A DNA stretch of 64,000 nucleotides, from NCBI RefSeq assembly GCF_002355635.1, contig NZ_AP017558.1, positions 682,001 through 746,000 of the forward strand. The letters run 5' to 3'. The position numbers and the translations under genes are program-made. Origin of the DNA: Halopenitus persicus. Its GTDB lineage: Archaea > Halobacteriota > Halobacteria > Halobacteriales > Haloferacaceae. The notes under the pieces are model-generated. The model did not search any database, was not told the DNA's origin, and saw nothing but the letters and a program-made list of their open reading frames with translations. Below, in pieces: positions 42,745 to 51,984 of the stretch (position 1 is its first letter; each line of letters opens with the position of its first letter).

Positions 42745-43581
42745 ATGTCCTCCACCGACCGCCTGACGCCGCAGCGTCGGGACGCGCTGCGTGCCGTCAT
42801 CGCGCTGGCGCTGCTCGCCGGGCCGCTGTGGATTCCCGCTCTCCACCTCGGTGACCCGACCTACCGGTACGAGCGGGCCCAGATCACCGACGACGGCTCC
42901 GGTGTGGCCTTCGAGAACGAGTCGGCAGTCCCGGCCGGCACGATTCTGAGCGAGGAAATCGCCTGTGCAGGCACCTCCTCCCGTGCGTGTGCTTTTGAGC
43001 GCCATCTGGCACGAAACAACACCGTTCTCACGCCGATCTACTCCAGTACCGCCGGCACGGGAACGAGCTCCTTCGCCGTCGCGCCCGACAGCTACGACTA
43101 CGTCCAGATCAACGGCACGGTCTACGAGGCCACCACCGTCGCGAACCGTTCGCGCGTGTACGTCGTCGCAAACCGCACCGTCTACGAGAAGGGGGAGGCC
43201 CCGGAAGATGCCGACACCAGCGGCGATCTGTACCGGGTGGAACTGTCACACCGACAGGCACCACCCGCCGAGGTACTGTTCCGTGTGTCCCGTGACGTCG
43301 ACACGGTTCCGTCTCCGATCGCGCAGGCGGCACGTACCGGCACCGGGGTGGCCCACCGCGACCTCGACGTTCCGAAGACGCCGATCCGAACCGCGGAGGA
43401 CACCTACTACCGGGTCTTCCGCGCCGGACAGAACGAGACCGGTGGACACGCCTGGCTGGATACGATGCTGACCATCGGAACGCCGATAGCGGGCCTGATC
43501 ATCCTTGTCCGCCTCCGGCGTCGCGTCGAAATCACTCACGTCGGCACCGCCGATCCGGACGATCAGGACGGCCCGTCCTGA
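42745..43581 (+). CDS. Hypothetical membrane protein with large extracellular domain
   Basis: Protein of 278 residues: one helix near the N-terminus (VIALALLAGPLWIPAL), a long polar domain of about 200 residues with Asn-X-Ser/Thr sites and two near-adjacent cysteines (CAGTSSRAC), and a second helix near the end (MLTIGTPIAGLIILVRL) with a basic cytoplasmic tail. The topology places the bulk outside the cell. Similar proteins occur in Halobacteria without known function. It follows the toxin-antitoxin pair divergently. Confidence 0.65.
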   Translation: MSSTDRLTPQRRDALRAVIALALLAGPLWIPALHLGDPTYRYERAQITDDGSGVAFENESAVPAGTILSEEIACAGTSSRACAFERHLARNNTVLTPIYSSTAGTGTSSFAVAPDSYDYVQINGTVYEATTVANRSRVYVVANRTVYEKGEAPEDADTSGDLYRVELSHRQAPPAEVLFRVSRDVDTVPSPIAQAARTGTGVAHRDLDVPKTPIRTAEDTYYRVFRAGQNETGGHAWLDTMLTIGTPIAGLIILVRLRRRVEITHVGTADPDDQDGPS

Positions 43582-43717
43582 TAGCCACGATATGTGAACT
43601 ACCCCACCCTACTCGCTCACCGCTGACGCGGTTTGCTCCTTGAGGAAGGGGACTTAGCGCCTAATTCAGTTCAGTTAAATGAATCTCGCAGCCCTGTGAT
43701 TTCCATATGAAAGGTGA

Positions 43718-43792
43718 TGGGCTGGCCAAGATTTGAACTTGGGGCCTGCTCCGTGTGAAGGAGCCGTCATAACCGGACTAGACCACCAGCCC
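43718..43792 (-). tRNA. tRNA-Val (anticodon CAC)
   Basis: On the minus strand the sequence begins GGGCTGGTGGTCTAGTCCGG and ends with the matching acceptor GCCAGCCC plus discriminator A. The anticodon arm GCTCC-TTCACAC-GGAGC gives anticodon CAC, reading the valine codon GUG. The T arm CCAAG-TTCAAAT-CTTGG is complete, and there is no intron. CCA is not encoded. It lies at the edge of the accessory region; I see no second copy of its 3' end nearby. Confidence 0.93.
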
Positions 43793-43932
43793 GCTATCGC
43801 TCGCTAGCCGGCGTTCCGACTTAAGGATTGCCTTGTGGCGCGACTCATCGGTGCGACGCCGCCCGCGACCGCCCCACGTCCGGCGACGGACGTCGACGAA
43901 CGGACGACCCGAAAAAACCCGGTTCCCGATCC

Positions 43933-44199
43933 CTATGCGGCGTCGCCGTCGCCGCGGGAGCCGCGGACCATCTCCCGAAGGGACGCCGCCGTCTCGCGGG
44001 CCGTCTCCGCCGCGCGCTCGCCGGCCGCGACCAGGTCGGCCCGGCGCGACTCGAGCCACGAGGGCTCCGGCTCCTGCTCGACGCCCGCCAGCTCGCGTGC
44101 CCGTTCCGTGACCGGCTCGAGTTCCTCCTTCACGCCCGCAGTCGTGTGGTCGATCGCTCGTCCGAGGTAGTATCGTGCGTCCTGGAAGTGCTTGCTCAT
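43933..44199 (-). CDS. Small helical haloarchaeal protein (DUF7553-like)
   Basis: Protein of 88 residues, nearly all helix: MSKHFQDARYYLGRAIDHTT, a coiled segment TAGVKEELEPVTERARELAG, and GERAAETARETAASLREMVR. I recognise it as a protein family common in Halobacteria with no known role; the DUF number is from memory. The start MSKHF is preferred to an ATG two codons upstream. Confidence 0.65.
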   Translation of the reverse strand: MSKHFQDARYYLGRAIDHTTAGVKEELEPVTERARELAGVEQEPEPSWLESRRADLVAAGERAAETARETAASLREMVRGSRGDGDAA

Positions 44200-44486
44200 A
44201 CCCACCGATAGGACGCCGGAGGATATAGTCCTTGTGGAAACAACAGAACCTTTCCAGAACGACGGAACCTTTTGTGGACGACGGAATCCGTCGGAGAAGA
44301 CGGGACCTGGTAGCGACGACGGAAAGACGACGGGTCCGTTTTGAGAGGACGGAACATCGTTCGCGGGAAGACGTCGAGATCGTGGAGTGATACGGGATGA
44401 GGTACGGGATGAGATACGGGATGAAAACGAAACGGGGACGGTCCGGGCGCAGTCCCGCCGTCCGGCCCACGACCTCGCCTCGGATC

Positions 44487-45020
44487 TCAGTACGTCGGCG
44501 ACTCCTCGGGCTCGTCCGCGCGGGCGTTCACCACGCGCGCGAGCGTGAACAGCGCGTCGGAGAGGCGGTTCAGGTACGCGAGGACGGCCTCCTCGACCGG
44601 CTCCTCGCGGGCGAGCGCGACGGTGCGTCGCTCGGCCCGCCGAACCACGGCGCGGGCGTGGTGCAGCCGCGATCCCGCCTCGCCGCCGCCCGGAAGGATG
44701 AACGACTGCAGGGGCGCCAACTCCTCGGAGAGGGCGTCGATCCGGTCCTCCAGCGCCGCGACGTGCTCGTCGGTCACCCGGGGATCGTCGGGATCGGGGT
44801 CGGGATTCGCGAGGTCCGCCTGGACGACGTGGAGGTCGTTTTGCACCTCGGCGAGCGTCTCGTCGACGTCGGGATGGCCGGTCGGCCGGACCGTCCCGAT
44901 CAGCGCGTTCGCCTCGTCGACCGTGCCGTAGGCCTCGATGCGGGGGTCGGTCTTGGAGACGCGCTCCATCGTCCGGAGGTCCGTCTCCCCGGCGTCCCCG
45001 CGTCCGGTGTAGATGGTCAC
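44487..45020 (-). CDS. Cob(I)alamin adenosyltransferase (PduO type)
   Basis: Enzyme of 177 residues that transfers the adenosyl group of ATP to cob(I)alamin, completing coenzyme B12. It has the signature IYTGRGDAGETDLRT at the start (ATP loop), then EAYGTVDEANALIG, LQSFILPGG, and the conserved C-terminal RRAERRTVAL plus YLNRLSDALFTLAR. The start is GTG at 45020, overlapping the stop of the glutaredoxin gene as GTGA; longer in-frame starts would run into that gene. Coupled translation suggests that the glutaredoxin may supply reducing power. Confidence 0.9.
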   Translation of the reverse strand: MTIYTGRGDAGETDLRTMERVSKTDPRIEAYGTVDEANALIGTVRPTGHPDVDETLAEVQNDLHVVQADLANPDPDPDDPRVTDEHVAALEDRIDALSEELAPLQSFILPGGGEAGSRLHHARAVVRRAERRTVALAREEPVEEAVLAYLNRLSDALFTLARVVNARADEPEESPTY

Positions 45021-45256
45021 GCCAGCGTCCGCTCCACGTACTCGAGGATGTTCGCGCTCTCGGCCATCGTCACGCCGCGCTCGTCGTCGACGAGCACCGG
45101 GACCGCGCGTTGACCGCTTACGCGTTTTACCTCGTTGCGCTTCGAGTGCAGCCCCTCGACCCACTCGGTTCGATACTCCAGGTCCGCCGCCTGCAACGCG
45201 TCGTGGACCTTCTCACACCACGGACAGCCCTCCAGGGCGTACAGCGTCAATGCCAT
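45017..45256 (-). CDS. Glutaredoxin-like protein
   Basis: Protein of 79 residues with the thioredoxin fold of glutaredoxins: strand MALTLYALEG, redox motif CPWC at residues 11-14, the cis-Pro loop AVPVLVDDE, and the segment MAESANILEYVERTL like the N-domain of glutathione transferases. Halobacteria use gamma-glutamylcysteine, so that or a protein is the likely partner. Its stop overlaps the GTG of the adenosyltransferase gene. Confidence 0.88.
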   Translation of the reverse strand: MALTLYALEGCPWCEKVHDALQAADLEYRTEWVEGLHSKRNEVKRVSGQRAVPVLVDDERGVTMAESANILEYVERTLA

Positions 45257-45382
45257 ACGCGCCGTTGGGCCCGCGTCCCCATCAAGCTCCCGCCGACCTT
45301 CCGCGGCGGGACCCGACCCCGCGATGCGACTCGCGACCGCCGCGGCGCGTCCGGCGCAGCCACCGCCCGACTCGCGACTGCC

Positions 45383-46093
45383 TTAGGCGCCGCCGAGGTA
45401 CAGCTCCATCACCTCGTCGCTCTCGAGCAGCTCCGTGCCGGTCCCCTCGAACCGGTTCTCGCCCATATCCAGGACGTAGCCCCGGTCGGAGACGCGCAGC
45501 GCCTGCTTGGCGTTCTGTTCGACCATCAGGATCGCCGTCTCGGTCCCGTCCCGGATGTCGACCAGCCGGTCGAACATGTCGTCGACCAAATCGGGCGCCA
45601 GCCCCGCGGAGGGCTCGTCGACGACCAGGAGGTCGGGGTCGACCATCAGCGCCGAGGAGAGCGCCAGCATCTGCTGTTGGCCGCCGCTCATCGACTCGGC
45701 CCGCTGGTGTTTCCGCTCCTCCAGGATCGGGAACCTGTCCCACACCTCCTGGAAGTCCGCCTCGGTCACCTCGTCCTCGATGTACGCGCCCATCTCCAGG
45801 TTCTCCTTGACCGACAGCGTCGGGAAGACGTTGCCCCGCTGGGGGACGTAACACATCCCGAGCTCGCTGACCGTGTCGGCCCGGCGGTCGGTGATGTCCT
45901 CGCCGTCGAACCGGACCGTCCCCTCCCAGCAGTCGATGAGCCCGTAGATCGCCTTGAGCAGCGTCGACTTGCCCGCCCCGTTGGGGCCGATGATCGTCAC
46001 TATCTCCTCCTCGTCGGCGTCGAGGTCGACGCCGTGGAGGATCGTCGCGTCGCCGTATCCGGAAACCACGTCCCGGGCTTCGAGTAGTGCCAT
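45383..46093 (-). CDS. livF: Branched-chain amino acid-type ABC ATPase (LivF-like)
   Basis: ATPase of 236 residues, the normal LivF size: Walker A IGPNGAGKSTLLKAIYGL, signature MSGGQQQMLAL, Walker B LLVVDEPSAGL, and switch His replaced in the family form ILMVEQNAKQAL. It starts at MALLEARDV; the frame upstream has no homology. It is the last gene of the livH-M-G-F operon, 84 nt after livG. It powers uptake of hydrophobic amino acids or related amides; the exact substrate is unknown. Confidence 0.92.
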   Translation of the reverse strand: MALLEARDVVSGYGDATILHGVDLDADEEEIVTIIGPNGAGKSTLLKAIYGLIDCWEGTVRFDGEDITDRRADTVSELGMCYVPQRGNVFPTLSVKENLEMGAYIEDEVTEADFQEVWDRFPILEERKHQRAESMSGGQQQMLALSSALMVDPDLLVVDEPSAGLAPDLVDDMFDRLVDIRDGTETAILMVEQNAKQALRVSDRGYVLDMGENRFEGTGTELLESDEVMELYLGGA

Positions 46094-46177
46094 ATGTGTG
46101 TCGTGTCTCGCCGTGTTGGTTACCTCTTCCCCCTGTGCGTCGGATCGTCCCAAACGGGGCCGGACCGGGCCGGCCGG

Positions 46178-47146
46178 TCAGTCCACGCCGAGGTAGGCGT
46201 CGATGACCGCCTCGTCCTCCTGGATCGCCTCGGGGTCGCCCTCGACGAGGACGTCCCCCTCGCTCATCACGATGATGGTGTCGCTCAGGTTCATGATGAC
46301 CTCCATGTCGTGCTCGACGATACAGAAGGTGTAGCCCTCGTCCCGAAGCGTCTCGATGCGGTCCATCAGCTTCCGGGTGAGCGAGGGGTTGACCCCCGCG
46401 ACCGGCTCGTCGAGCAGGATGACCTCCGGCTCGATCATCAGCACCCGACCCAGCTCGAGCAGCTTCCGTTGGCCGCCCGAGAGGTTGCCCGCGCGCTCGT
46501 CGCTCACGTGGTCGAGCTCCAACAGCTCGAGCATCTCGCGGGCCTGCTCGCGGACCGCGACCTCCTCCCGTTCCATCAGGTCCCGGCGCAGCCAGGTGTT
46601 CGCCAGGTTCTCGCCGGCCTGGCCCTGCGGGGCCAGCATCAGGTTCTCGAGGACGGTCATCTCGGTCAGCTCGCGGGTGATCTGGAAGGTCCGGACGAGC
46701 CCCTCCCGGGCGAGCATGAACGGCCGGCTGTTGGTGTGGCCCTCGCGGGACTGCCGGACCCGTTCCTGGCCGGCGTAGAACCCGGCTCCCAGGCCCGCAC
46801 CGACCGCGAGCGTCCCGAGGCCGCCGACGGTGCCGAGCCCGAGACCGGCGACGCCCGCGATGCCGCCGATCGTCCCGGCGGTGATCGCCGAGGCGCCGCC
46901 CCAGATGACGCGCTCGTCGCGGCTGGGCTCCATCAGGTCCTGGAGGTCCTCGTCGCGGAACCGGACGGTGCCGCCGTCGGGCTCCTCGAAGCCGCTGATG
47001 AGGTTGAACGTCGTCGTCTTGCCGGCGCCGTTCGGCCCGATGAGGCCGGTGATCGACCCCTCCTCGATCCCGAACGTGGCGCCGTCGACGGCGGTGATGC
47101 CGCCGTAATGCTTCTCGAGGCCGTCGACCTCGAGGATCGTCGTCAT
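46178..47146 (-). CDS. livG: Branched-chain amino acid-type ABC ATPase with hydrophobic insertion (LivG-like)
   Basis: ATPase of 322 residues, about 65 longer than usual LivG. Walker A (GPNGAGKTTTFNLI) at residues 38-51, Q-loop VRTFQITRELTEMTV, signature LSGGQRKLLEL and Walker B VILLDEPVAGV are intact. Between Walker A and the Q-loop, residues about 80-143, lies an extra Gly/Ala-rich hydrophobic block (SAITAGTIGGIAGVAGLGLG, TVGGLGTLAVGAGLGAGF) long enough for a membrane hairpin. This is foreign to a normally soluble subunit. Its ATG overlaps the stop of livM by four bases. Confidence 0.9.
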   Translation of the reverse strand: MTTILEVDGLEKHYGGITAVDGATFGIEEGSITGLIGPNGAGKTTTFNLISGFEEPDGGTVRFRDEDLQDLMEPSRDERVIWGGASAITAGTIGGIAGVAGLGLGTVGGLGTLAVGAGLGAGFYAGQERVRQSREGHTNSRPFMLAREGLVRTFQITRELTEMTVLENLMLAPQGQAGENLANTWLRRDLMEREEVAVREQAREMLELLELDHVSDERAGNLSGGQRKLLELGRVLMIEPEVILLDEPVAGVNPSLTRKLMDRIETLRDEGYTFCIVEHDMEVIMNLSDTIIVMSEGDVLVEGDPEAIQEDEAVIDAYLGVD

Positions 47147-48822
47147 GAGTCGCTCACCCCCGAGGAGTACTCCTCACGGCCAAGCAGCCCGTCCGGCATG
47201 TAGTACAACACGATCAGGAACAACACGCCGACCACGACGAGCCGGAACGCGAGGACGTTCACCCGCAATGCGGGCGGGAAGAAGCCGGCCAGCTGCGTGG
47301 TGGCCTGCTGGAACGCCCAGTAGAGCACCGCGCCGAGCAGGACGCCCTTGTTGTTGCCGACCCCGCCGACGAAGACGATGAGCAGCGCGATGAAGGTCGT
47401 CTCGGGGGCGCCGGTCCGGAAGGTGAGCCCCTGGGAGTACATCGCCCACATCGCCCCGGCGAAGCCGCCGAGCGCCGAACCGATCACCATACTCTGGACC
47501 TTGTAGACGAACGGGTCCTTTCCGAGCGACTTCACCACCGCCTCGTCGTTGCGGATCGCCCGCAGGACGCGGCCGAACGGCGACTGGACCGCCGCCTCCA
47601 ACACCGTGTACAGCGCGCCGAGCGACAGGAGGAACAGCGCGAGCTGGAACCGGCTGTAATCCAGTTGGACGGTCACGTCGCCGATGACCGCGATGGAGTA
47701 GCCGATCCCGGCGCTGCTGCCGAACTGGAGGAACCAGACCACGTTCTGAAAGAGCGTGCTGAGCACGCCAGCGACGTCCCCGGACCCCAGCGGACCGAGG
47801 ACCGGCAACAGGACGTACCAGATGCCGACGAACCAGACGCCGCCGAGTCCGATGACGGTCAGCTTGACGTCCGCGACCCAGTCGTAGGACGTGATCGCGT
47901 AGTAGTAGGCGTACACGAGCGCACCCAACAGCGCGAGCGTCCCGACGATCGAAACCGAGATCCGGTCGACGATCGGCAGCGGCAGCAGCGCCACGAGCAG
48001 CCCCGTCCCGAACCCGACGCCGAGGGCCAGTTCGCGGCGCGCGAGGCCGGCGTAGTGTTGGCCGATCCCCACGAGCACCACGAGCCAGCCGTAGACCGAG
48101 ACCAGGACGCCGACGACCAACACGAGGGAGGCACCGAGCAGCAGGCCCGCCGATATCACGGCCGCGATCAGCCCCGCGACGCCGGCCACCGCGAACCGGG
48201 AGCCGAGGAGGCCGGCGGCACGCGTCCCGAGGCCGAACGTCGTGACCGCGTAGATCCGGTCGAGCGGCAGCCGGGAGTCGTGCTCGCGCTGCAACGACAG
48301 CGCCGCCGTGGCGACCGTCCAGACGACGAACACCACGAGCGCGAACGCGACCGCACCCACGACGGTCCCCGGATCGATCGGGAAGAGCCCCTGGAACGGC
48401 GGGGAGTACCCCCGGAGCGCGTCCGGCCCGTTCGCCAGCCAGCTCTCCGACTGGACGACCCGCTGGAAGATGACCGAGATCCCCAACAGCGTGATGGCGA
48501 GGTAGTCCTCGCGCAACCGTATCGTCGGCAGGGCCACGAGCCCGCCGATCACCCCCGTCAGTATCGTCGCGACGATGATCCCGAACGCCCAGGTGCCCAC
48601 GAGGGGGACGTCCCCGAGTCCGATGACGTAGTTGGTGAAGTCGGCCGGGTCGTCCGGCGGCAACACGAACAGCGCGGAGGTGTACGCGCCGATCAGGAAG
48701 AACCCGACGTGGCCGAAGTCCAACAGCCCGGTGTGGCCGAACTTGACGTTCAGCCCGAGCGAGAGGACGCCGTAGATGGCCACGAGCAACGCGAACGAGA
48801 CGACGACGTCGGAGACCGCCAT
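47143..48822 (-). CDS. livM: Branched-chain amino acid-type ABC permease, greatly enlarged (LivM-like)
   Basis: Permease of 559 residues against about 300-420 for typical LivM. The N-terminal part (SLGLNVKFGHTGLLDFGHVG) and the C-terminal EAA-like part (SPFGRVLRAIRNDEAVVKSL, then KVQSMVIGSALGGFAGAMWA) are classic. Between them, residues about 150-388, is an additional membrane domain with roughly six helices, which I do not recognise. The gene is 1 nt after livH and overlaps livG by four bases. It should form half of the channel; the insertion could be regulatory or an adaptation to salt. Confidence 0.9.
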   Translation of the reverse strand: MAVSDVVVSFALLVAIYGVLSLGLNVKFGHTGLLDFGHVGFFLIGAYTSALFVLPPDDPADFTNYVIGLGDVPLVGTWAFGIIVATILTGVIGGLVALPTIRLREDYLAITLLGISVIFQRVVQSESWLANGPDALRGYSPPFQGLFPIDPGTVVGAVAFALVVFVVWTVATAALSLQREHDSRLPLDRIYAVTTFGLGTRAAGLLGSRFAVAGVAGLIAAVISAGLLLGASLVLVVGVLVSVYGWLVVLVGIGQHYAGLARRELALGVGFGTGLLVALLPLPIVDRISVSIVGTLALLGALVYAYYYAITSYDWVADVKLTVIGLGGVWFVGIWYVLLPVLGPLGSGDVAGVLSTLFQNVVWFLQFGSSAGIGYSIAVIGDVTVQLDYSRFQLALFLLSLGALYTVLEAAVQSPFGRVLRAIRNDEAVVKSLGKDPFVYKVQSMVIGSALGGFAGAMWAMYSQGLTFRTGAPETTFIALLIVFVGGVGNNKGVLLGAVLYWAFQQATTQLAGFFPPALRVNVLAFRLVVVGVLFLIVLYYMPDGLLGREEYSSGVSDS

Positions 48823-48823
48823 C

Positions 48824-50251
48824 TCAGTTCCCCCCCACGATGCCTTCCGGCTTCACGAGCAACACCACGAGCAACACCACGAACGCGACCGGGATGCGGT
48901 AGGTCGCGCTGAGCCCGGGAATGGCGAAGATGCCGACCTCCATCGCCAACCCCACGGCGTAGCTGCCGAGGATGGCGCCGTAGACGTTGATCCCGCCGAG
49001 GATGACGCCGGCGAACATCGGCAACAGCAGGTTGAACCCGAGGTTGATGGAGAGGTTCGAGAAGAGGAACCCCAACAGCACGCCGCCGAGAGCCCCGAAC
49101 AGGCCGGCGATGATCCAGACGGTCATCATCACGCGCCGGGTGTTGATCCCGCGAACCATCGCGAGGTCGCGGTTGTCGCTCGTCGCCCGCATCGCCTTCC
49201 CCAGCGTCGTGGCCCTGAGCAGGTAGTGTAACAGTCCCATCATCACGAGCGCGGTCAGAATGATGCCGATCCGGAGCGGGGACGCGCGAACGCGGGTGGC
49301 GTACCACGCCGTCTCGGGGATCGCCCCGGGAGCGAGCGCCGTTCCGCCGACCACGACCGTCGCGACCACGGCGAGCGCGGCCGCGAGCCGCCCGCCGATG
49401 ACCCCCGCGGTGTTGGTCCGCCACCGGTAGGCCGCGACCCCGAGGACGGCCGCGACGGCGACGACCGCGGCGACCTCGATCCACGAGTAGGAGAACGTCG
49501 CCAGCGGGATCTCGTTCCCCCCGCGCGTCTCGCGGATCGAGAGCGAAAAGCCGTTGCCGGCCACGAAGAAGTCGAAGAACTTCGCGAACGTGATGTCGAG
49601 CTGCCGTCCCGCGAACGGGATCGTGGTATCCACCTGGTAGGACCGGATCTCCCCGCCGAAGATCGTCTGAACGCCGAACCGAACGATGAACGCCACGGCC
49701 AGCGAGGCGATGAGCAGCATCGCCACCGAGGCGTCCTTCGCACGGAACTTCCGGAAGACGAGCGACTCCATCAGCGGGACGAGCGCACCCACGACGACGA
49801 CCGCGAACAGCAACGCCGCGAGGAACGACGGCGTCCCGGTCACCACGAGGACGCCGACGCCGGCCGCCGCGAGCACGTGTATCACGACGGCCACCGACGG
49901 CGGGGCGTCGATCCCCCACCAGCCCCCCTTCAGGGCACGTCTCCCCCCGAGGTGATACACGATACCTAACACACCAACGACCGAAACCACGAACAGGAAC
50001 GCCATCCCGCCGATGCCGACCCCGCGCGTGTCAGTCGCGAGGGCACCGAACCCGGGCACCGTGCCGGGCTTGTTCACCAACAACGCCGTGTAGGCGCCGA
50101 GCGTCAGGAGATCGCCGTGAGCGAAGTTGGGCACGTCGCCGATGTCGTACACCAACGCGAGCCCGATCGCGCCGAGCGCAACGATGCTCCCGGTGACGAT
50201 CCCGTTCGATATCGCGTTCAACAACCCCGTTTCGACTGCCATGGATGCCAT
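48824..50251 (-). CDS. livH: Branched-chain amino acid-type ABC permease, enlarged (LivH-like)
   Basis: Permease of 475 residues against about 290 usually. The core is clear: GIVTGSIVALGAIGLALVYD, then IGDVPNFAHGDLLTLGAY, the EAA-like TTLGKAMRATSDNRDLAMVR and the last helices. Two insertions, about residues 70-145 and 235-320, add around five hydrophobic segments. The start could be 50251 or, three codons on, 50242; both begin just before AVETGLL. It is the first gene of the operon, divergent from livJ across an AT-rich promoter region of about 260 bases (50252-50513) that should hold both promoters. Confidence 0.9.
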   Translation of the reverse strand: MASMAVETGLLNAISNGIVTGSIVALGAIGLALVYDIGDVPNFAHGDLLTLGAYTALLVNKPGTVPGFGALATDTRGVGIGGMAFLFVVSVVGVLGIVYHLGGRRALKGGWWGIDAPPSVAVVIHVLAAAGVGVLVVTGTPSFLAALLFAVVVVGALVPLMESLVFRKFRAKDASVAMLLIASLAVAFIVRFGVQTIFGGEIRSYQVDTTIPFAGRQLDITFAKFFDFFVAGNGFSLSIRETRGGNEIPLATFSYSWIEVAAVVAVAAVLGVAAYRWRTNTAGVIGGRLAAALAVVATVVVGGTALAPGAIPETAWYATRVRASPLRIGIILTALVMMGLLHYLLRATTLGKAMRATSDNRDLAMVRGINTRRVMMTVWIIAGLFGALGGVLLGFLFSNLSINLGFNLLLPMFAGVILGGINVYGAILGSYAVGLAMEVGIFAIPGLSATYRIPVAFVVLLVVLLVKPEGIVGGN

Positions 50252-50513
50252 CTCATACCGCAGTACCTATACGATTATGGTATTATTCATTGAATATACA
50301 TTTAATTATATATTATATAAGATCAAATATATACCGGAGCCGCCGAGATCGGTGATCTGACGGGTATCCAGGGGAAAATACACCGACGGATCGGTCACAC
50401 TCCACCGCGCTTCGTTCGCATCCGTGCGGTTATCGGCAAAAATGTATTGTAAATATCCCCCACGCCGAGCACATGGTTTAATTACACAGAAGGCCGAAAC
50501 CGTTGAATGGGCC

Positions 50514-51875
50514 ATGTCATCGTACAACAGACGAGAGACGCTCAAGCGACTCGGCGCCGCGGCCGGCACCGCCGGCGTCGTGTCGCTCGCCGGCTGTTCA
50601 CAGCAGGACGGCGGTAACGGCAACGGCGGCGGGAACGGTAACGGCGGCGGCAACGGCAACGGCGGCGGCAACGGCAACGGCGGTGGAAACGGCGACGGCA
50701 ACGGCGACGGTAACGGCGGGGGTGGCGGCGATCCCATCCAGTTCGGGACGCTGTTCCCGATCACCGGCACGAACAGCGCCTACGGCGGCGGCCATCAGCA
50801 GGCCGCGAACCTCGCGATCGAGGAGATCAACGCCGCGGGCGGCCCCCTCGACCGGGAGATACAGGTGACCAACCGCGACACCGAGGGCGACCCCGCACGG
50901 GCCGGTCAGAAGTTCCGGACGATGATCAACGAGCAGGGGATCGTCGGACTCGTCGGGCCGTACTCGAGCGGCATCGGGACCACGCTCGCGCCGATCGCCA
51001 GGGACAACCGGGTGATGGAGGTCTCGAACGGCAACACCTCGCCGGCGCTGGCGACGGCCGGGATCAACGATAGCAACGGCGTGAAGTATTACGGTCGGGT
51101 GTCGCCGAACGACACCCAGCAGGGACTGGTCGTCGCCCGGATCATGAACCAGACGCTGGAGGCCGAGACCGCCTCGTTCCTCTACGTCGACAACCCCTAC
51201 GGCGAGGGGCTCGCGCAGGTCGCAAGCGAGAACTTCGACGGCGAGACGCTCAACATGGTCGGCTACGCCCAGGAGGCGAGCGACTACACCTCGACCCTCG
51301 ATGCGGTCTACGAGGGCGACCCCGACGTCGTCGGCGCGGTCATGTATCCGGGCAACGGCGAGACGATCCTCAACCAGTGGAACCAGGGCGGCTACGGCGG
51401 CCAGTGGGTCGCCGCCGAGGCGATCTGGTCCCCGGACCTGCTCTCGCGGCTGTCCGACATCGTCGAGGGGATGTACATCACCTCCCCGCAGACGGCCGAC
51501 AGCGAGACGTTCCAGGAGAACATGGGCGGCCAGGACCAGATCACCCAGTTCGCGCCCCACGCCTACGACGCGACCTACCTCGAGGCGCTGGCGCTCCAGC
51601 GCGCCGGCGAGTCCAGCGGCACGGCGATCGCGGAGAACATCCGGGCCGTCTCGCGGCCGAACGACGGGGACACGACGATCGGCGTCGCGGAGTTCCAGGC
51701 CGGCAAGGATGCCCTCGCGAACGGCGAGGCGATCAACTACGACGGCGCCTCCGGCAACGTCGACCTCAACGAGAACCTCGAGCCGGTCGTTCCCTACCGG
51801 ATCATGCAGGTCGAGGACGGCGAGGCCGTGCTCCAGGAGGAGGTGCCCGTCTCCTACTTCGAGGGGAAGATCTGA
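50514..51875 (+). CDS. livJ: Branched-chain amino acid-type ABC binding lipoprotein (LivJ-like)
   Basis: Exported binding protein of 453 residues. The signal is Tat-like (NRRETLKRLGAAAGTAGVVS) with lipobox LAGC, followed by an unusually long Gly/Asn linker of about 35 residues from a 12-base repeat (GGNG units, bases about 50610-50730). The mature domain begins IQFGTLFPITGTNSAYGGG, typical of type 1 binding proteins for amino acids and amides, with NREIQVTNRDTEGDPARAGQ-like sequence following. I start it at MSSYNRRETL, which gives a proper signal. It is divergent from the permease and ATPase genes it serves. Confidence 0.9.
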   Translation: MSSYNRRETLKRLGAAAGTAGVVSLAGCSQQDGGNGNGGGNGNGGGNGNGGGNGNGGGNGDGNGDGNGGGGGDPIQFGTLFPITGTNSAYGGGHQQAANLAIEEINAAGGPLDREIQVTNRDTEGDPARAGQKFRTMINEQGIVGLVGPYSSGIGTTLAPIARDNRVMEVSNGNTSPALATAGINDSNGVKYYGRVSPNDTQQGLVVARIMNQTLEAETASFLYVDNPYGEGLAQVASENFDGETLNMVGYAQEASDYTSTLDAVYEGDPDVVGAVMYPGNGETILNQWNQGGYGGQWVAAEAIWSPDLLSRLSDIVEGMYITSPQTADSETFQENMGGQDQITQFAPHAYDATYLEALALQRAGESSGTAIAENIRAVSRPNDGDTTIGVAEFQAGKDALANGEAINYDGASGNVDLNENLEPVVPYRIMQVEDGEAVLQEEVPVSYFEGKI

Positions 51876-51908
51876 TCGGCCGACCCGACCGGCTCCGCCG
51901 AACCGGCA

Positions 51909-51954
51909 GACCCGGCGACTCGGCGACCCGGCGACCCGGCGACCCGGCGACCCG
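51909..51954. repeat. 8-bp tandem repeat
   Basis: About five and a half copies of GACCCGGC, one with GACT in place of GACC, fill the space between livJ and the next gene. A TATA-like TTTTTAA follows at 51956-51962, about 25 nt before the ATG at 51985. Confidence 0.85.
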
Positions 51955-51984
51955 ATTTTTAAGTCCCGACCGTGAACGGGCGGT

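Noticed and set aside
43718-43792. tRNA-Val as attachment site for the accessory region
   Set aside because: I could not find a second copy of the tRNA 3' end or an integrase gene in the window.
50610-50730. Gly/Asn repeat of livJ as a separate repeat element
   Set aside because: It is in frame and forms the usual flexible linker after the lipobox, as in the binding proteins at 23222 and 61676.
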